Source of the DNA: an uncultured Sulfurovum sp.
GTDB lineage: Bacteria; Campylobacterota; Campylobacteria; Campylobacterales; Sulfurovaceae
Reading direction: 5' to 3'
NCBI GenBank assembly: GCA_902727855.1
Contig: CACVAS010000170.1
Coordinates: 62,001-126,000, forward strand
Length of the DNA: 64,000 nt
The notes below the pieces were generated by a model. That model saw only the letters and a program-made list of their open reading frames with translations, was not told the DNA's origin and searched no databases. Of this stretch, positions 25,619-33,892 are shown piece after piece; position 1 is the first letter of the stretch, and every line of letters starts with the position of its first letter. The translations under genes and the position numbers were made by a program.

Positions 25619-25837
25619 TTATAGCGCTGTTACATTTTCAGCTTGTGGGCCTTTTTGACCTTCGCCAATTTCAAATGTTACTGCTTGACCTTCGTTAAGA
25701 GTCACACGACCACCCGCTTCATTATTTACTTGACGGAAGTGTACAAATACATCATCTCCACCATCATTTTGTTGAATAAATCCATAACCTTTTTCATCGT
25801 TGAACCATTTTACAGTTCCATTTACTAATGCTGCCAT
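25619..25837 (-). CDS. Cold-shock domain protein
   Basis: A 72-residue CspA-type RNA chaperone. The ATG at 25837 ([12 protein letters not shown]) follows CAAAGGTACAAAA; the frame continues nine codons upstream without conservation. RNP-1 (KGYGFIQQ) and RNP-2 (DVFVHFRQV) motifs are intact, and [10 protein letters not shown] ends the protein as usual. A long structured leader lies upstream (25838-25960). It is the only member of the family in this window. Confidence 0.96.
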   Translation of the reverse strand: MAALVNGTVKWFNDEKGYGFIQQNDGGDDVFVHFRQVNNEAGGRVTLNEGQAVTFEIGEGQKGPQAENVTAL

Positions 25838-25965
25838 TTTTGTACCTTTGGGTAATATTTTCACTTATTATTTAAGTGGATTTCAAATCAGAAGAGGTCT
25901 TTCGGGGTCTAGCCTAACACTTAACACACGAGAGATGAACTCGAAACTCATCTTTCATCGTGTAT
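25838..25965 (-). promoter_or_regulatory. Long structured 5' leader of the cold-shock gene
   Basis: A -10-like TACAAT (minus strand, 25971-25966) would give a leader of about 120 bases. At its 5' end CACGA...AGATGA pairs with TCATCT...TCGTG (25927-25962) as a bulged hairpin. Nearer the start codon CACTT pairs with AAGTG. Long folded leaders act as thermosensors in E. coli cspA; the parallel here is inference. Confidence 0.5.
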
Positions 25966-26093
25966 ATTGTATCTCATTTTTTAATGTTAAAGCTTATAAA
26001 AGAGTAAAAGTAAGGTGAATTTTATAAAATTAAGAATTTTTATATAAAAAAGTATGTATCACTGCATCTTGCAGTGATACATTTAGATATAGA

Positions 26094-26702
26094 TTAGAAG
26101 TTGTAATTTACACCTAGTGTAAATGAGTTAGTCGCAACATCTTGTCCTTGTGCACCGCCATCAAAGTCGTCAGCATCATAAAGTCTTCTATAGTCTACAA
26201 AGAACTCTGTGTCCATGACTGTGAAGTTTGTACCTATACCATATTGGAAACCATTTTCTGTGAATGTGTCTATACCATTGTCTAGTTTTGTTTGACCATA
26301 ACCAACAAGTCCATACATACCAAATCCACCAATAGCAAATTGTGGTTTAAGGTAAATGGCTGTATTTGACAATGAACTATCTTCCATGTCTTCATCAATA
26401 TTCCATGTTTTATAGTTAATATCGTCTAGTGATCTAGTATATCTAGCCTCAACAGCTAAAAATGGATTTACATTGTACCCAACATTAACACTTATACCAT
26501 TACCCATAAACTCTTCATCTGGAGTATCTGTCATAAGTTGCATACAAGAGTAACCTAAACCAGCATAAAAACCTGATGTTGATACTTCAGGAATTTTGAT
26601 TTCTGGTATATTTATTTTTGGTTCAACTTCGGCTAAGTCTCCACCAGCCATTGCGATTGTAGTGCTTAAAAGTAAAGCTGAAAGTGATAATTTAATGTTC
26701 AT
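26094..26702 (-). CDS. OmpA-like outer-membrane beta-barrel protein
   Basis: A 202-residue exported barrel. The ATG at 26702 follows AAGGAATTATT and starts a signal peptide (MNIKLSLSALLLSTTIAMA). A short Pro/Ile/Glu linker (VEPKINIPEIKIPEV) leads into GFYAGLGYSC, then barrel strands such as NPFLAVEARYTRSL, AIYLKPQF, GMYGLVGYGQ and a terminal strand ending in Phe (NSFTLGVNYNF), the usual outer-membrane sorting end. It resembles small surface-antigen or OmpA-barrel proteins of this phylum. Ligands and role unknown. Confidence 0.82.
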   Translation of the reverse strand: MNIKLSLSALLLSTTIAMAGGDLAEVEPKINIPEIKIPEVSTSGFYAGLGYSCMQLMTDTPDEEFMGNGISVNVGYNVNPFLAVEARYTRSLDDINYKTWNIDEDMEDSSLSNTAIYLKPQFAIGGFGMYGLVGYGQTKLDNGIDTFTENGFQYGIGTNFTVMDTEFFVDYRRLYDADDFDGGAQGQDVATNSFTLGVNYNF

Positions 26703-26760
26703 AATAATTCCTTGATTTATTTGGCTGGAATTATACATGAAAATACTTAATATATGTTAG

Positions 26761-27090
26761 TTAGCCTATCTTTAAGCCTAATGCAAACCCTGCAACTGTA
26801 CTAATACCTTTTGAAAACTGAAAATTTGAAAGTCTGTCTTTAAGAAAAATGACGAACTCTTTAAATTTAGAAAATAGGTTTGTTACAGTATTTTCTAAAC
26901 TAGCCTCATTAATACTCATCATACCTTTGTTTTCTAGGACAAAAATAGCGATAATATAAAGTCCCAATAATAAAAGTAGTAGTTTAAAACTCTTTTTTAA
27001 TGTATATCCCACAGCAAGCCCTATGAGGAATCCAGTTCCCATGTCTAAATAGGGTATAAGTGTCTCTTGTTGTGTTGTAGTCTCTTCCAC
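26761..27090 (-). CDS. FUN14-family small membrane protein
   Basis: A 109-residue membrane protein. The first hydrophobic block (DMGTGFLIGLAVGYTLKKSFKLLLLLLG) contains the GFxxGYxxKK pattern of FUN14 proteins, and the end (VAGFALGLKIG) is the matching second glycine-rich segment. Between them SLENTVTNLFSKFKEFV is an amphipathic stretch. Bacterial and archaeal FUN14 proteins are uncharacterised. It is transcribed in the same direction as its neighbours, with 58 bp to the barrel gene. Confidence 0.7.
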   Translation of the reverse strand: MEETTTQQETLIPYLDMGTGFLIGLAVGYTLKKSFKLLLLLLGLYIIAIFVLENKGMMSINEASLENTVTNLFSKFKEFVIFLKDRLSNFQFSKGISTVAGFALGLKIG

Positions 27091-27163
27091 GTGCTTCCTT
27101 CAATAAAAAAATTAAAATATAATATTATTTAGGAAGTATATCGGCTTTATGTAAATGTATCTT

Positions 27164-27604
27164 CTACCCTTGCCAACCAAAATCAGATAGTAGTGTATAG
27201 ACAACCGCTATGATCATTAATGATAATACTCTATGAATCGTATTGATAGCTATGAGTTTTACTGAGTGAGAATTATAAAACCCATCAGCAATCATGTGTA
27301 TGCCTACAATCCCTAAACCTATGGTAAAAGAGAGCATAAGTGCATGACTCACAGTGAGCATACCTGTTGCATGCAATAAATATGCCATTACAAAAGCAGA
27401 GACAAAACCGGTCATAAAGTCAATAATCATCGCTTTAGCCATAGAACCACTATCTTTCATTGCCTGCTCTTTTGCATCATTTATGTGCATCTCTTTTTTC
27501 CAAGCTTTACCAAAAAGTACGGTATACCAAAAGCCACCAAACATAAATGCCACAACATTTGCCATAAATACACCCAAATAACTCATATGTGCTATATCTA
27601 CCAT
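27164..27604 (-). CDS. DUF1761 family membrane protein
   Basis: A 146-residue protein with four hydrophobic helices. The start (SYLGVFMANVVAFMFGGFWYTVLFGKAW) with its FGGFWYxxLFGKxW motif is the hallmark of DUF1761. Later helices include MIIDFMTGFVSAFVMAYLL and LMLSFTIGLGIVGIHMIAD. The family is of unknown function. AAAGGAAATAAA precedes the start. nadE lies upstream on the coordinate map with its stop 31 bp away and the same strand. Confidence 0.8.
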   Translation of the reverse strand: MVDIAHMSYLGVFMANVVAFMFGGFWYTVLFGKAWKKEMHINDAKEQAMKDSGSMAKAMIIDFMTGFVSAFVMAYLLHATGMLTVSHALMLSFTIGLGIVGIHMIADGFYNSHSVKLIAINTIHRVLSLMIIAVVYTLLSDFGWQG

Positions 27605-27634
27605 TTTATTTCCTTTAAATTAATATTGTTCTAT

Positions 27635-29527
27635 TTATAAACTTTCTATCCATATATCAAAATCCACATCACTAGCCATCTTCCAATCTGCTCTAGGACT
27701 TAGTGAAATCGTACCCACTTTAGGCCCATCTGGCATACAGGAACGTTTGAATTGTTGGGTGAAAAAGCGGCGTAAAAATATTTTTAGCCATTTATTGATG
27801 GTTGTTTCATCGTATTTATCTTTAAATGCTAGGGTTGCTAGGTGTAGTATTTTAGATGGTTTTGCACCGTACTTAATGAAGTGGTATAAAAAGAAGTCAT
27901 GAAGTTCATAAGGCCCTACGATGTTCTCTGTCTCTTGGACTATCTCGTCACTTTCATGTGGGAGTAGTTCTGGGCTTATAGGCGTAGCTAAGATGTCATC
28001 TATGATGTCTGCTAACTCTCTGATGGATTTAAAATACTCTATGACGTACTGTATGAGCGTTTTTGGTATGCCCGAGTTAAGCGCATACATACTCATGTGG
28101 TCACCGTTGTAGGTAGACCATCCAAGTGCTATCTCACTGAGGTCACCAGTACCGATGACAAGTCCACCTTCTTTGTTTGCCATGTTCATGAGTATAGAGG
28201 TTCTTGCACGTGCTTGTACGTTTTCATACGTGACGCTGTGCTCGTCTTTGTCATGTTCTATGGCTTCAAACTCTTTGAGTGATAGTTCTGTGATGTCTAC
28301 AGTCTTGAGTGTGACACCTAAAGCCTCACATAGTTTTACTGCATTAGACCTGGTACGTGTAGTAGTACCAAAACCTGGCATAGTCACTGCAATGATGTTT
28401 TTAACATCCCAACCCATCATCTCAAAGGCTTTGTGTGTAGAGAGTAAGGCAAGTGTAGAGTCTAGTCCCCCACTTATGCCTATGAGAGCTTTTTTGATGT
28501 GTGCATGGCTCATACGTTTGATGAGCCCGTGAGATTGTATTTGGACTATCTCATCACAGCGGTGTTTTTTGTCTGCATGACGTGAAGGCACAAAAGGCAT
28601 AGGGTTTATAAACCGTTCTATACTGCTCATAGAAGGAAGTGTATCTACCTTGATGACTCTGGTTTTCTTACGTCTACCATCGCCATAGCTAGACTCGTTA
28701 ACTCTTAGCCATTTAAGACGTTCTAAATCTACGTCGGCAGTAATGAGATGAGACTCTAAAGCAAAACGTTCATTCTGGACTAGGGTAGAGCCATACTCGC
28801 TAATGATAGCATGTCCACCAAAGACAGTGTCCGTTGTACTCTCACCCACTCCCGCACTAGCGTAGACATAGGCAGCCATACATCGTCCACTTTGTGTACG
28901 GACTAGCTCTTCACGGTACTCATGTTTCCCTATGAGTTCGTTACTTGCACTTAGGTTAAAGAGTAAGTTTGCACCATTACTTGCCATGTGATTAGAAGGA
29001 GGGGTCACTGCCCAAAGGTCTTCACATATCTCTACACCAAAGGTCATATCATATTTGTCAGTGAAGAGCAGGTCTACCCCAAAAGGGACCTCTTTTGCTA
29101 GTAAATCTGTAGTCGTTCTGGTAATGTCACGACCTGTAGTAAACTGGCGTTTTTCATAGAACTCTTTTTTATTAGGAAGGTATGATTTTGGTACAACACC
29201 TAGTATGTTTCCATTTTGTATGACTACGGCACAGTTATAGAGTCTATCTGTTTCAAATAAAGCTATGCCAATAATGGTGATGGTATGTACATTTTTTGTT
29301 CGTTCTAAAATGGTATGTAAAGAGTCATTTTGAGAGCTAATTAGAGTTTGATTGAGTAGAAGGTCACTGGCAGTGTATCCTGTAAGCGTGAGCTCTGGAA
29401 ATACAATGACAGAAACCTCTTTTTGATGTGCTTCATAAATGAGTTTCAATACCTCATTAGCATTTTTAGCAGCGTTACCTACAACGGTTCTATTGATAGC
29501 AGATGCAACTCTATAATATCCAAACAT
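27635..29527 (-). CDS. nadE: Glutamine-dependent NAD+ synthetase
   Basis: Converts nicotinic acid adenine dinucleotide to NAD with glutamine as nitrogen donor. About 630 residues in two domains. The N-terminal CN-hydrolase glutaminase has its triad visible (Glu in VFPELTLTGY, Lys in LPNKKEFYEKRQF, Cys in VEICEDLWA). The C-terminal synthetase has the P-loop GISGGLDSTLALL and GTGDLSEIALGW. I favour the ATG at 29527 because AAGGA then stands five bases upstream; an ATG two codons earlier overlaps that site. Upstream lies a paired REP element. Confidence 0.95.
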   Translation of the reverse strand: MFGYYRVASAINRTVVGNAAKNANEVLKLIYEAHQKEVSVIVFPELTLTGYTASDLLLNQTLISSQNDSLHTILERTKNVHTITIIGIALFETDRLYNCAVVIQNGNILGVVPKSYLPNKKEFYEKRQFTTGRDITRTTTDLLAKEVPFGVDLLFTDKYDMTFGVEICEDLWAVTPPSNHMASNGANLLFNLSASNELIGKHEYREELVRTQSGRCMAAYVYASAGVGESTTDTVFGGHAIISEYGSTLVQNERFALESHLITADVDLERLKWLRVNESSYGDGRRKKTRVIKVDTLPSMSSIERFINPMPFVPSRHADKKHRCDEIVQIQSHGLIKRMSHAHIKKALIGISGGLDSTLALLSTHKAFEMMGWDVKNIIAVTMPGFGTTTRTRSNAVKLCEALGVTLKTVDITELSLKEFEAIEHDKDEHSVTYENVQARARTSILMNMANKEGGLVIGTGDLSEIALGWSTYNGDHMSMYALNSGIPKTLIQYVIEYFKSIRELADIIDDILATPISPELLPHESDEIVQETENIVGPYELHDFFLYHFIKYGAKPSKILHLATLAFKDKYDETTINKWLKIFLRRFFTQQFKRSCMPDGPKVGTISLSPRADWKMASDVDFDIWIESL

Positions 29528-29539
29528 ATTCATCCTTGT

Positions 29540-29605
29540 GTAGGGTGCGTTTGCTAACGCACCTTTGATATTTGACCGATTGGTGCGTTAGCAAACGCAC
29601 CCTAC
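29540..29605. repeat. Paired REP element (BIME-like), GTAG-headed
   Basis: Two 24-bp arms (29540-29563 and 29582-29605) are perfect inverted copies around an 18-base centre. Each arm begins GTAGGG and is itself a hairpin (GGTGCGTT, loop TGCT, AACGCACC). A GTAG head next to a hairpin is the mark of REP sequences moved by RAYT transposases. It lies between ppiB and nadE, where it could also slow or end transcription. Confidence 0.75.
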
Positions 29606-29614
29606 GAAGAAAAA

Positions 29615-30136
29615 TTATGCTTTTGAAGCTACTACTTCAATAGAAATAATATCATCTCCACCATCGATTTGGTCTAGTACCATGTAAGAATCAGTATCAT
29701 CTTCTTCAATTGCACCAAATACTGTGTGTACACCATCAAGGTGTGGTGTTGGTACAAAAGTGATGAAGAACTGGCTTCCCCCAGTGTTTGGTCCAGCGTG
29801 AGCCATAGAAAGTGTTCCACGTCTGTGTGGTTCTGTACTTGTGTCAGTCTCACAGTCTATTTGCCAGTCTGGTCCACCTGTTCCTGCCATTGAAGGGTTG
29901 TCTTTAGAATGTGGACATCCACCTTGAGCCATAAACCCTGGGATTACTCTGTGGAACTTAAGGTCATTGTAAAATCCTATTTCGCTAAGGTGAGCAAAGT
30001 TTGCTACTGTGTTGGGAGCATCTTGTGTGTAAAGTTTAGCCCAGATTACACCTTTTGAAGTAGTAAATTTAGCATAGTTGTATGTGTCCATAACGCTTTG
30101 AACAACGTCATATCTTTTTGATTCTTTTCCAAACAT
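29615..30136 (-). CDS. ppiB: Cyclophilin-type peptidyl-prolyl cis-trans isomerase
   Basis: Cytoplasmic proline isomerase of 173 residues. Cyclophilin motifs are plain: [35 protein letters not shown] and [10 protein letters not shown]. The N-terminus ([12 protein letters not shown]) resembles the short extension of Campylobacter PpiB, so I keep the full frame; AAGGAC lies eleven bases before the ATG. There is no signal peptide. It is divergent from pyrF with about 65 bp between starts. Confidence 0.93.
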   Translation of the reverse strand: MFGKESKRYDVVQSVMDTYNYAKFTTSKGVIWAKLYTQDAPNTVANFAHLSEIGFYNDLKFHRVIPGFMAQGGCPHSKDNPSMAGTGGPDWQIDCETDTSTEPHRRGTLSMAHAGPNTGGSQFFITFVPTPHLDGVHTVFGAIEEDDTDSYMVLDQIDGGDDIISIEVVASKA

Positions 30137-30201
30137 GTGTGTTTAGTCCTTGTTTATTGATTTTAAGGTATTATTATACCAATATTTATTTAGGGGTTGT
30201 T

Positions 30202-30897
30202 ATGGAGTTATGTGTTGCACTCGATTTACCATCAGCAGAAGAAAACTTGGCACTTGCAGAGTCACTAAAAGGCTATAACGTGTGGATGAAAGTAGGTTTC
30301 AGAGCGTATATTCGTGATGGTAAACCATTCATAGAGGCACTTAAAAGCATTAATCCTGAGTTTAAAATATTTTTAGATCTAAAACTTTATGACATACCAA
30401 ACACTATGGCAGATGCTGCTGAAGAGATAGCTAAAATTGGTGTGGATATGTTTAACCTTCATGCTAGTGCAGGCTCAGTAGCGATGAAAACAGTGATGGA
30501 TAGACTCTCATCTTATGACAATCGTCCTCTGGTACTGGCGGTAACAGCGCTTACATCTTTTGATGAAGAAAACTTTCAATCAGTCTATGAAAAAAGCATA
30601 GATGAAAAGGCAGAACAGTTTGCAAAAATGTCTTATGAAAATGGCTTAGATGGTGTGGTTTGTTCTACTTTTGAGAGTCAAGCCATTAAAAACGTAACCT
30701 CTAGTGAATTTTTAACACTTTGTCCAGGTATACGCCCTTTTGGAGAAGATGCTGGTGATCAACAACGTGTGGCTACATTAGAGATAGCACATAAAGAAAA
30801 TGTAGACTATCCTGTAGTAGGGCGTCCCATATACAAGGATGAAAACCCAGAAAGAAAAGTAAAAGAAATTTTAAAAGTGATAACTACTTTTCAATAA
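30202..30897 (+). CDS. pyrF: Orotidine 5'-phosphate decarboxylase
   Basis: Final step of UMP synthesis. The ATG at 30202 follows TAGGGGTTGTT; the frame is open 28 codons upstream without conservation. The 231 residues carry the catalytic Lys/Asp array in [16 protein letters not shown], the [11 protein letters not shown] start, and the phosphate loop [17 protein letters not shown] with VVGRPIYK near the end. pyrD and carB of the same pathway are at opposite ends of the window. Its last 14 bases overlap a small minus-strand gene. Confidence 0.97.
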   Translation: MELCVALDLPSAEENLALAESLKGYNVWMKVGFRAYIRDGKPFIEALKSINPEFKIFLDLKLYDIPNTMADAAEEIAKIGVDMFNLHASAGSVAMKTVMDRLSSYDNRPLVLAVTALTSFDEENFQSVYEKSIDEKAEQFAKMSYENGLDGVVCSTFESQAIKNVTSSEFLTLCPGIRPFGEDAGDQQRVATLEIAHKENVDYPVVGRPIYKDENPERKVKEILKVITTFQ

Positions 30898-31006
30898 CTT
30901 TTTTTTCTTTTGTCATAGAAACAGCATTGTCCATACCTTGAATCATAAGATAGACGCCTCCAGCAAAAAGAGCTAGTACAATGAGGGGTGCAAGTTTTTG
31001 AAACAT
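30884..31006 (-). CDS. Small single-helix membrane protein (40 residues)
   Basis: A short frame, [25 protein letters not shown] followed by a charged tail ending KEKKVIEK (given here in two parts). TTAAGGATTGATTGT precedes the ATG, a good ribosome site. One hydrophobic helix with a short basic/acidic tail suggests an inner-membrane small protein. The gene overlaps the 3' end of pyrF by 14 bp in the opposite direction. I do not know the function. Its signals look real, but such short frames need support from conservation. Confidence 0.6.
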   Translation of the reverse strand: MFQKLAPLIVLALFAGGVYLMIQGMDNAVSMTKEKKVIEK

Positions 31007-31088
31007 ACAATCAATCCTTAATTTTTAAGCATCATACCACAAAGTTAATTATTTTTCATTATAATTATATATACAAAAGGGAGAATTT

Positions 31089-31547
31089 ATGAGTGGGAAG
31101 AAAGATATAAACCGTATACGAGAACTAATTTTTGGTAAAGATATAGAACGTTTTGATGAAGCATTTAGCACTATCAATGGTGAATTAGAGCATATGAAGT
31201 CTGAACAAAATATGTTTGAAAAAAGAATGTTAAAACAGTTTACCCAAATGGAAACAGTGATGAATGACCTAAAAGAAACGCAGTCAGATATTGCGAAAGG
31301 TTTACGTTATCAAGGTCATAAAATGGATCTTTATGTAGAAGAGATGGACATGTCTCTTAAAAAATCTTTAGAACAATCATCAAATGAACTGAAGCAACTT
31401 AAAAATGAGTTAAAAATGCATATTGAAGCGAAATTAACTCAGATGAATAGAGTTAAAATTTCTCATAATGAATTATCTGAAATATTTTCTTCTCTTTCTA
31501 CAGAATTAAAAGTGACAGACAATACTGATACATATGCAAGAAAATAA
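31089..31547 (+). CDS. Coiled-coil protein heading the GTPase module
   Basis: A 152-residue, nearly all-helical protein with long heptad-like stretches (LEHMKSEQNMFEKRMLKQF; KKSLEQSSNELKQLKNEL). No membrane segment. The N-terminal motif RIRELIFGKDIERFDEAF resembles LKSLLFEEEMDTFKNLEEKI at the start of the next protein, so both may share a docking element. AAAGGGAGAATTT precedes the ATG. The next gene begins 14 bp before this one ends, implying coupled expression. Function is inferred only from the module: perhaps a scaffold or regulator of the GTPase. Confidence 0.75.
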   Translation: MSGKKDINRIRELIFGKDIERFDEAFSTINGELEHMKSEQNMFEKRMLKQFTQMETVMNDLKETQSDIAKGLRYQGHKMDLYVEEMDMSLKKSLEQSSNELKQLKNELKMHIEAKLTQMNRVKISHNELSEIFSSLSTELKVTDNTDTYARK

Positions 31548-33414
31548 TACTGAAATAGGTGAATTAAAGTCTCTACTCTTTGAAGAAGAGATGGATACAT
31601 TTAAGAATCTTGAAGAAAAAATAAGTAACCTTAGTTTTGAGCTTAACAACACAGAACAAATTATTACCAGAATATCTCCTCTTTTTAATGACGTACTTAG
31701 AGAGAAACTACAACAAAAAGATAGTCAAACTATAGAAATATATGCAAACTCTTTAGCTGAGATTATCAATAAAAGTGCCAAGCAAGACCTTCCTAATTTA
31801 AGTCGTTCCCTTCAAAGTGTTATCTCTCCTGCTATTGCAAAAGAAATCGATGATAATAAAGACAAAATGGTTGATGCACTTTACCCCATTATGGGTTCTA
31901 TGATTTCTAAGTATGTGAGTAATGCGATACAAGAGATGATGGATACAATTAATAAAAAGATTGATGAAGGTCTTTCTGTTGATAAGTATAAACGTAAAAT
32001 TAAATCTAGGGTATCAGGTGTCAGTGAAACAGAACTTCTTTTAGAAGAAAATAATGATGCTCTTATGTCATCTATTTTTGTCATACATAAAGAGAGTGGT
32101 TTACTGATTGCAGAAGCACATTTAGAAAATCAGGAGATAAATGATCCTCATATGGTAGCTTCTATGGCATCTGCTATTAAAGATTTTATTAATGATTGGA
32201 TAAGTCAAAATGAAGAACCAGATGAAGTTCAACTGCTAAGCTATGGGAATGCTACACTCTATATAGAAAGTGCTGGTACAGTGTACCAAATTGTTTTTTT
32301 AGAGAGTGAACCTGATCATATACAACGTAAGTCTATACAAAGTTTCTTTAGTAAAATTGTGAAGAATTACAGCCATTTCTTTCCTACTTTTGATGGTGAT
32401 GACAGTGCTGTAGAGATTAAGCATATACAAAAAGAGATGCAGCTATTTTTAAACCAGCAACATAAAAAAAATGCGTACAAGCATAAAAAAAAGAGTAATA
32501 TTGCTAAATATATTTTATTTGGATTATTGGTATTGTTTTTAGTTTATCTAGGGATTCAACTGAAACAACAGTACGATAACTATAGGCTGGAGCAAACTAT
32601 TTTAGCCAAAACCAATGAAGAGGTAAGGATAGATACTAATGAAAACATCCTTCAAGTCAATGGGTATGTTCGGTCGCAAGAGCATTATAATTTAATTGAA
32701 AATATTTTAAATAAAGAGGGTGACTACACTATCATCAACAAAATGTATTTACCCTTAGCTGAAATAGAAAAAAAAGTTTTAAAAGAGAATACTGCTTTAG
32801 TTACCTTATCTAAAAACTTGACCCTTAAAGTAGATAGCCTTAGCAATGATTTGAATAAGTTACAACTTGAGTTAGATAAACTCAAACAAGTAAAAAGTAC
32901 AAATAATACAATGAATATAGAAACCTATACAAAAGGTATATTAAGCAATAATTTTAGACATATAAAAAGTTTTAATGCAGATAACGCTTCATTTACTTTT
33001 AATAATCCATTACTTTTTGAAATAGGTAAACCTACTTTGAGTTTAGAAGCTTTAGAAGAATTAGGTATACTATGTAAGGAATACATTGAGGTGTTACTAA
33101 ATGATACGAATATCGCACCATATATTAAGTCTATTAATATTGAATCATATACTGATTCAGAAGGTGACACTATTTTAAATAAAGAGTTGTCCTATGCTAG
33201 GGCAAAACAGTTAAAAAAGTATTTACTCGCTTTCAAAGGTTATAATTTAAAGCATGAAGTCATAGATAAGCTAGATACTTTATTACATATTAAAGGTATG
33301 GGAAGTAGTGATCTTATATATACAAATGGTATAGAAGACCGTACTGATTCTAGACGAATAAAAGTGAATTTTACATATGATTATAAAAAAATGGCAAAGA
33401 AGTTAACGTTATGA
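31534..33414 (+). CDS. Trans-envelope protein: roadblock/longin-like region, one TM helix, OmpA domain
   Basis: A 626-residue protein. Residues 1-180 are helical (FEEEMDTFKNLEEKIS; DALYPIMGSMISKYVSNAIQ). About 182-290 form an alpha/beta region beginning SSIFVIHKESGLLIAEA, which looks like the roadblock/longin-type domains that bind Ras-like GTPases. A single helix (YILFGLLVLFLVYLGIQL, about 324-342) crosses the inner membrane, a BON-like stretch follows (ILQVNGYVRSQEHYNLIENIL), then a coiled coil, then an OmpA peptidoglycan-binding domain (ESYTDSEGDTILNKELSYARA). It would link a cytoplasmic GTPase to the cell wall. Relatives beside Rab-like GTPases exist in other bacteria as far as I recall; none has a settled function. 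Confidence 0.75.
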   Translation: MQENNTEIGELKSLLFEEEMDTFKNLEEKISNLSFELNNTEQIITRISPLFNDVLREKLQQKDSQTIEIYANSLAEIINKSAKQDLPNLSRSLQSVISPAIAKEIDDNKDKMVDALYPIMGSMISKYVSNAIQEMMDTINKKIDEGLSVDKYKRKIKSRVSGVSETELLLEENNDALMSSIFVIHKESGLLIAEAHLENQEINDPHMVASMASAIKDFINDWISQNEEPDEVQLLSYGNATLYIESAGTVYQIVFLESEPDHIQRKSIQSFFSKIVKNYSHFFPTFDGDDSAVEIKHIQKEMQLFLNQQHKKNAYKHKKKSNIAKYILFGLLVLFLVYLGIQLKQQYDNYRLEQTILAKTNEEVRIDTNENILQVNGYVRSQEHYNLIENILNKEGDYTIINKMYLPLAEIEKKVLKENTALVTLSKNLTLKVDSLSNDLNKLQLELDKLKQVKSTNNTMNIETYTKGILSNNFRHIKSFNADNASFTFNNPLLFEIGKPTLSLEALEELGILCKEYIEVLLNDTNIAPYIKSINIESYTDSEGDTILNKELSYARAKQLKKYLLAFKGYNLKHEVIDKLDTLLHIKGMGSSDLIYTNGIEDRTDSRRIKVNFTYDYKKMAKKLTL

Positions 33415-33418
33415 AAAG

Positions 33419-33892
33419 ATGATAAGAAAAAAAATATTGTTACTAGGTGATTTTGCTGTAGGTAAAACAAGTTTAATAAGAAGATATGTAGACAATGCTT
33501 TTGACGATTCATATCTTACTACTATTGGTGTTAAAATTTCTAAGAAACTTTTTGTGATGAATGAGATTGAAGTTGAAATGATTATTTGGGATGTTGAAGG
33601 AACAACGCCAACGAAAGTAATCCCTTTGCATTACTTAAAGGGTGCAAGTGGGGCTATTTTTGTTACAGATGTCAACAGAAGTGAAACCCTTTTAAGTTTA
33701 GAAACACATAAAAATGACTTTTTCTCCCAAAATCCAGAAGCTTCTTTTGTTGTAGCTCACAACAAGGCTGACTTGCTCTCGACAGAACAGAAAAAGCAAT
33801 ATGAGAATGATGAAGACACATTTTTAACGTCTGCAAAAGACAATATTAATGTAGAAAATATTTTTTCTGCATTATTTGATAAGATGCTATGA
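33419..33892 (+). CDS. Rab/Ras-like small GTPase
   Basis: A 157-residue small GTPase with all five G boxes: G1 GDFAVGKTS, G2/Rab-like switch I LTTIGVKI, G3 WDVEGT, G4 NKAD and G5 TSAKD. No lipidation cysteine is present at the C-terminus. Two catalytic positions differ from Ras: Phe at the G12 equivalent and Thr where Gln61 would follow DxxG, so intrinsic GTP hydrolysis should be slow without a helper protein. The start lies 4 bp after the OmpA gene, and the stop overlaps the next start (ATGA). Confidence 0.88.
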   Translation: MIRKKILLLGDFAVGKTSLIRRYVDNAFDDSYLTTIGVKISKKLFVMNEIEVEMIIWDVEGTTPTKVIPLHYLKGASGAIFVTDVNRSETLLSLETHKNDFFSQNPEASFVVAHNKADLLSTEQKKQYENDEDTFLTSAKDNINVENIFSALFDKML

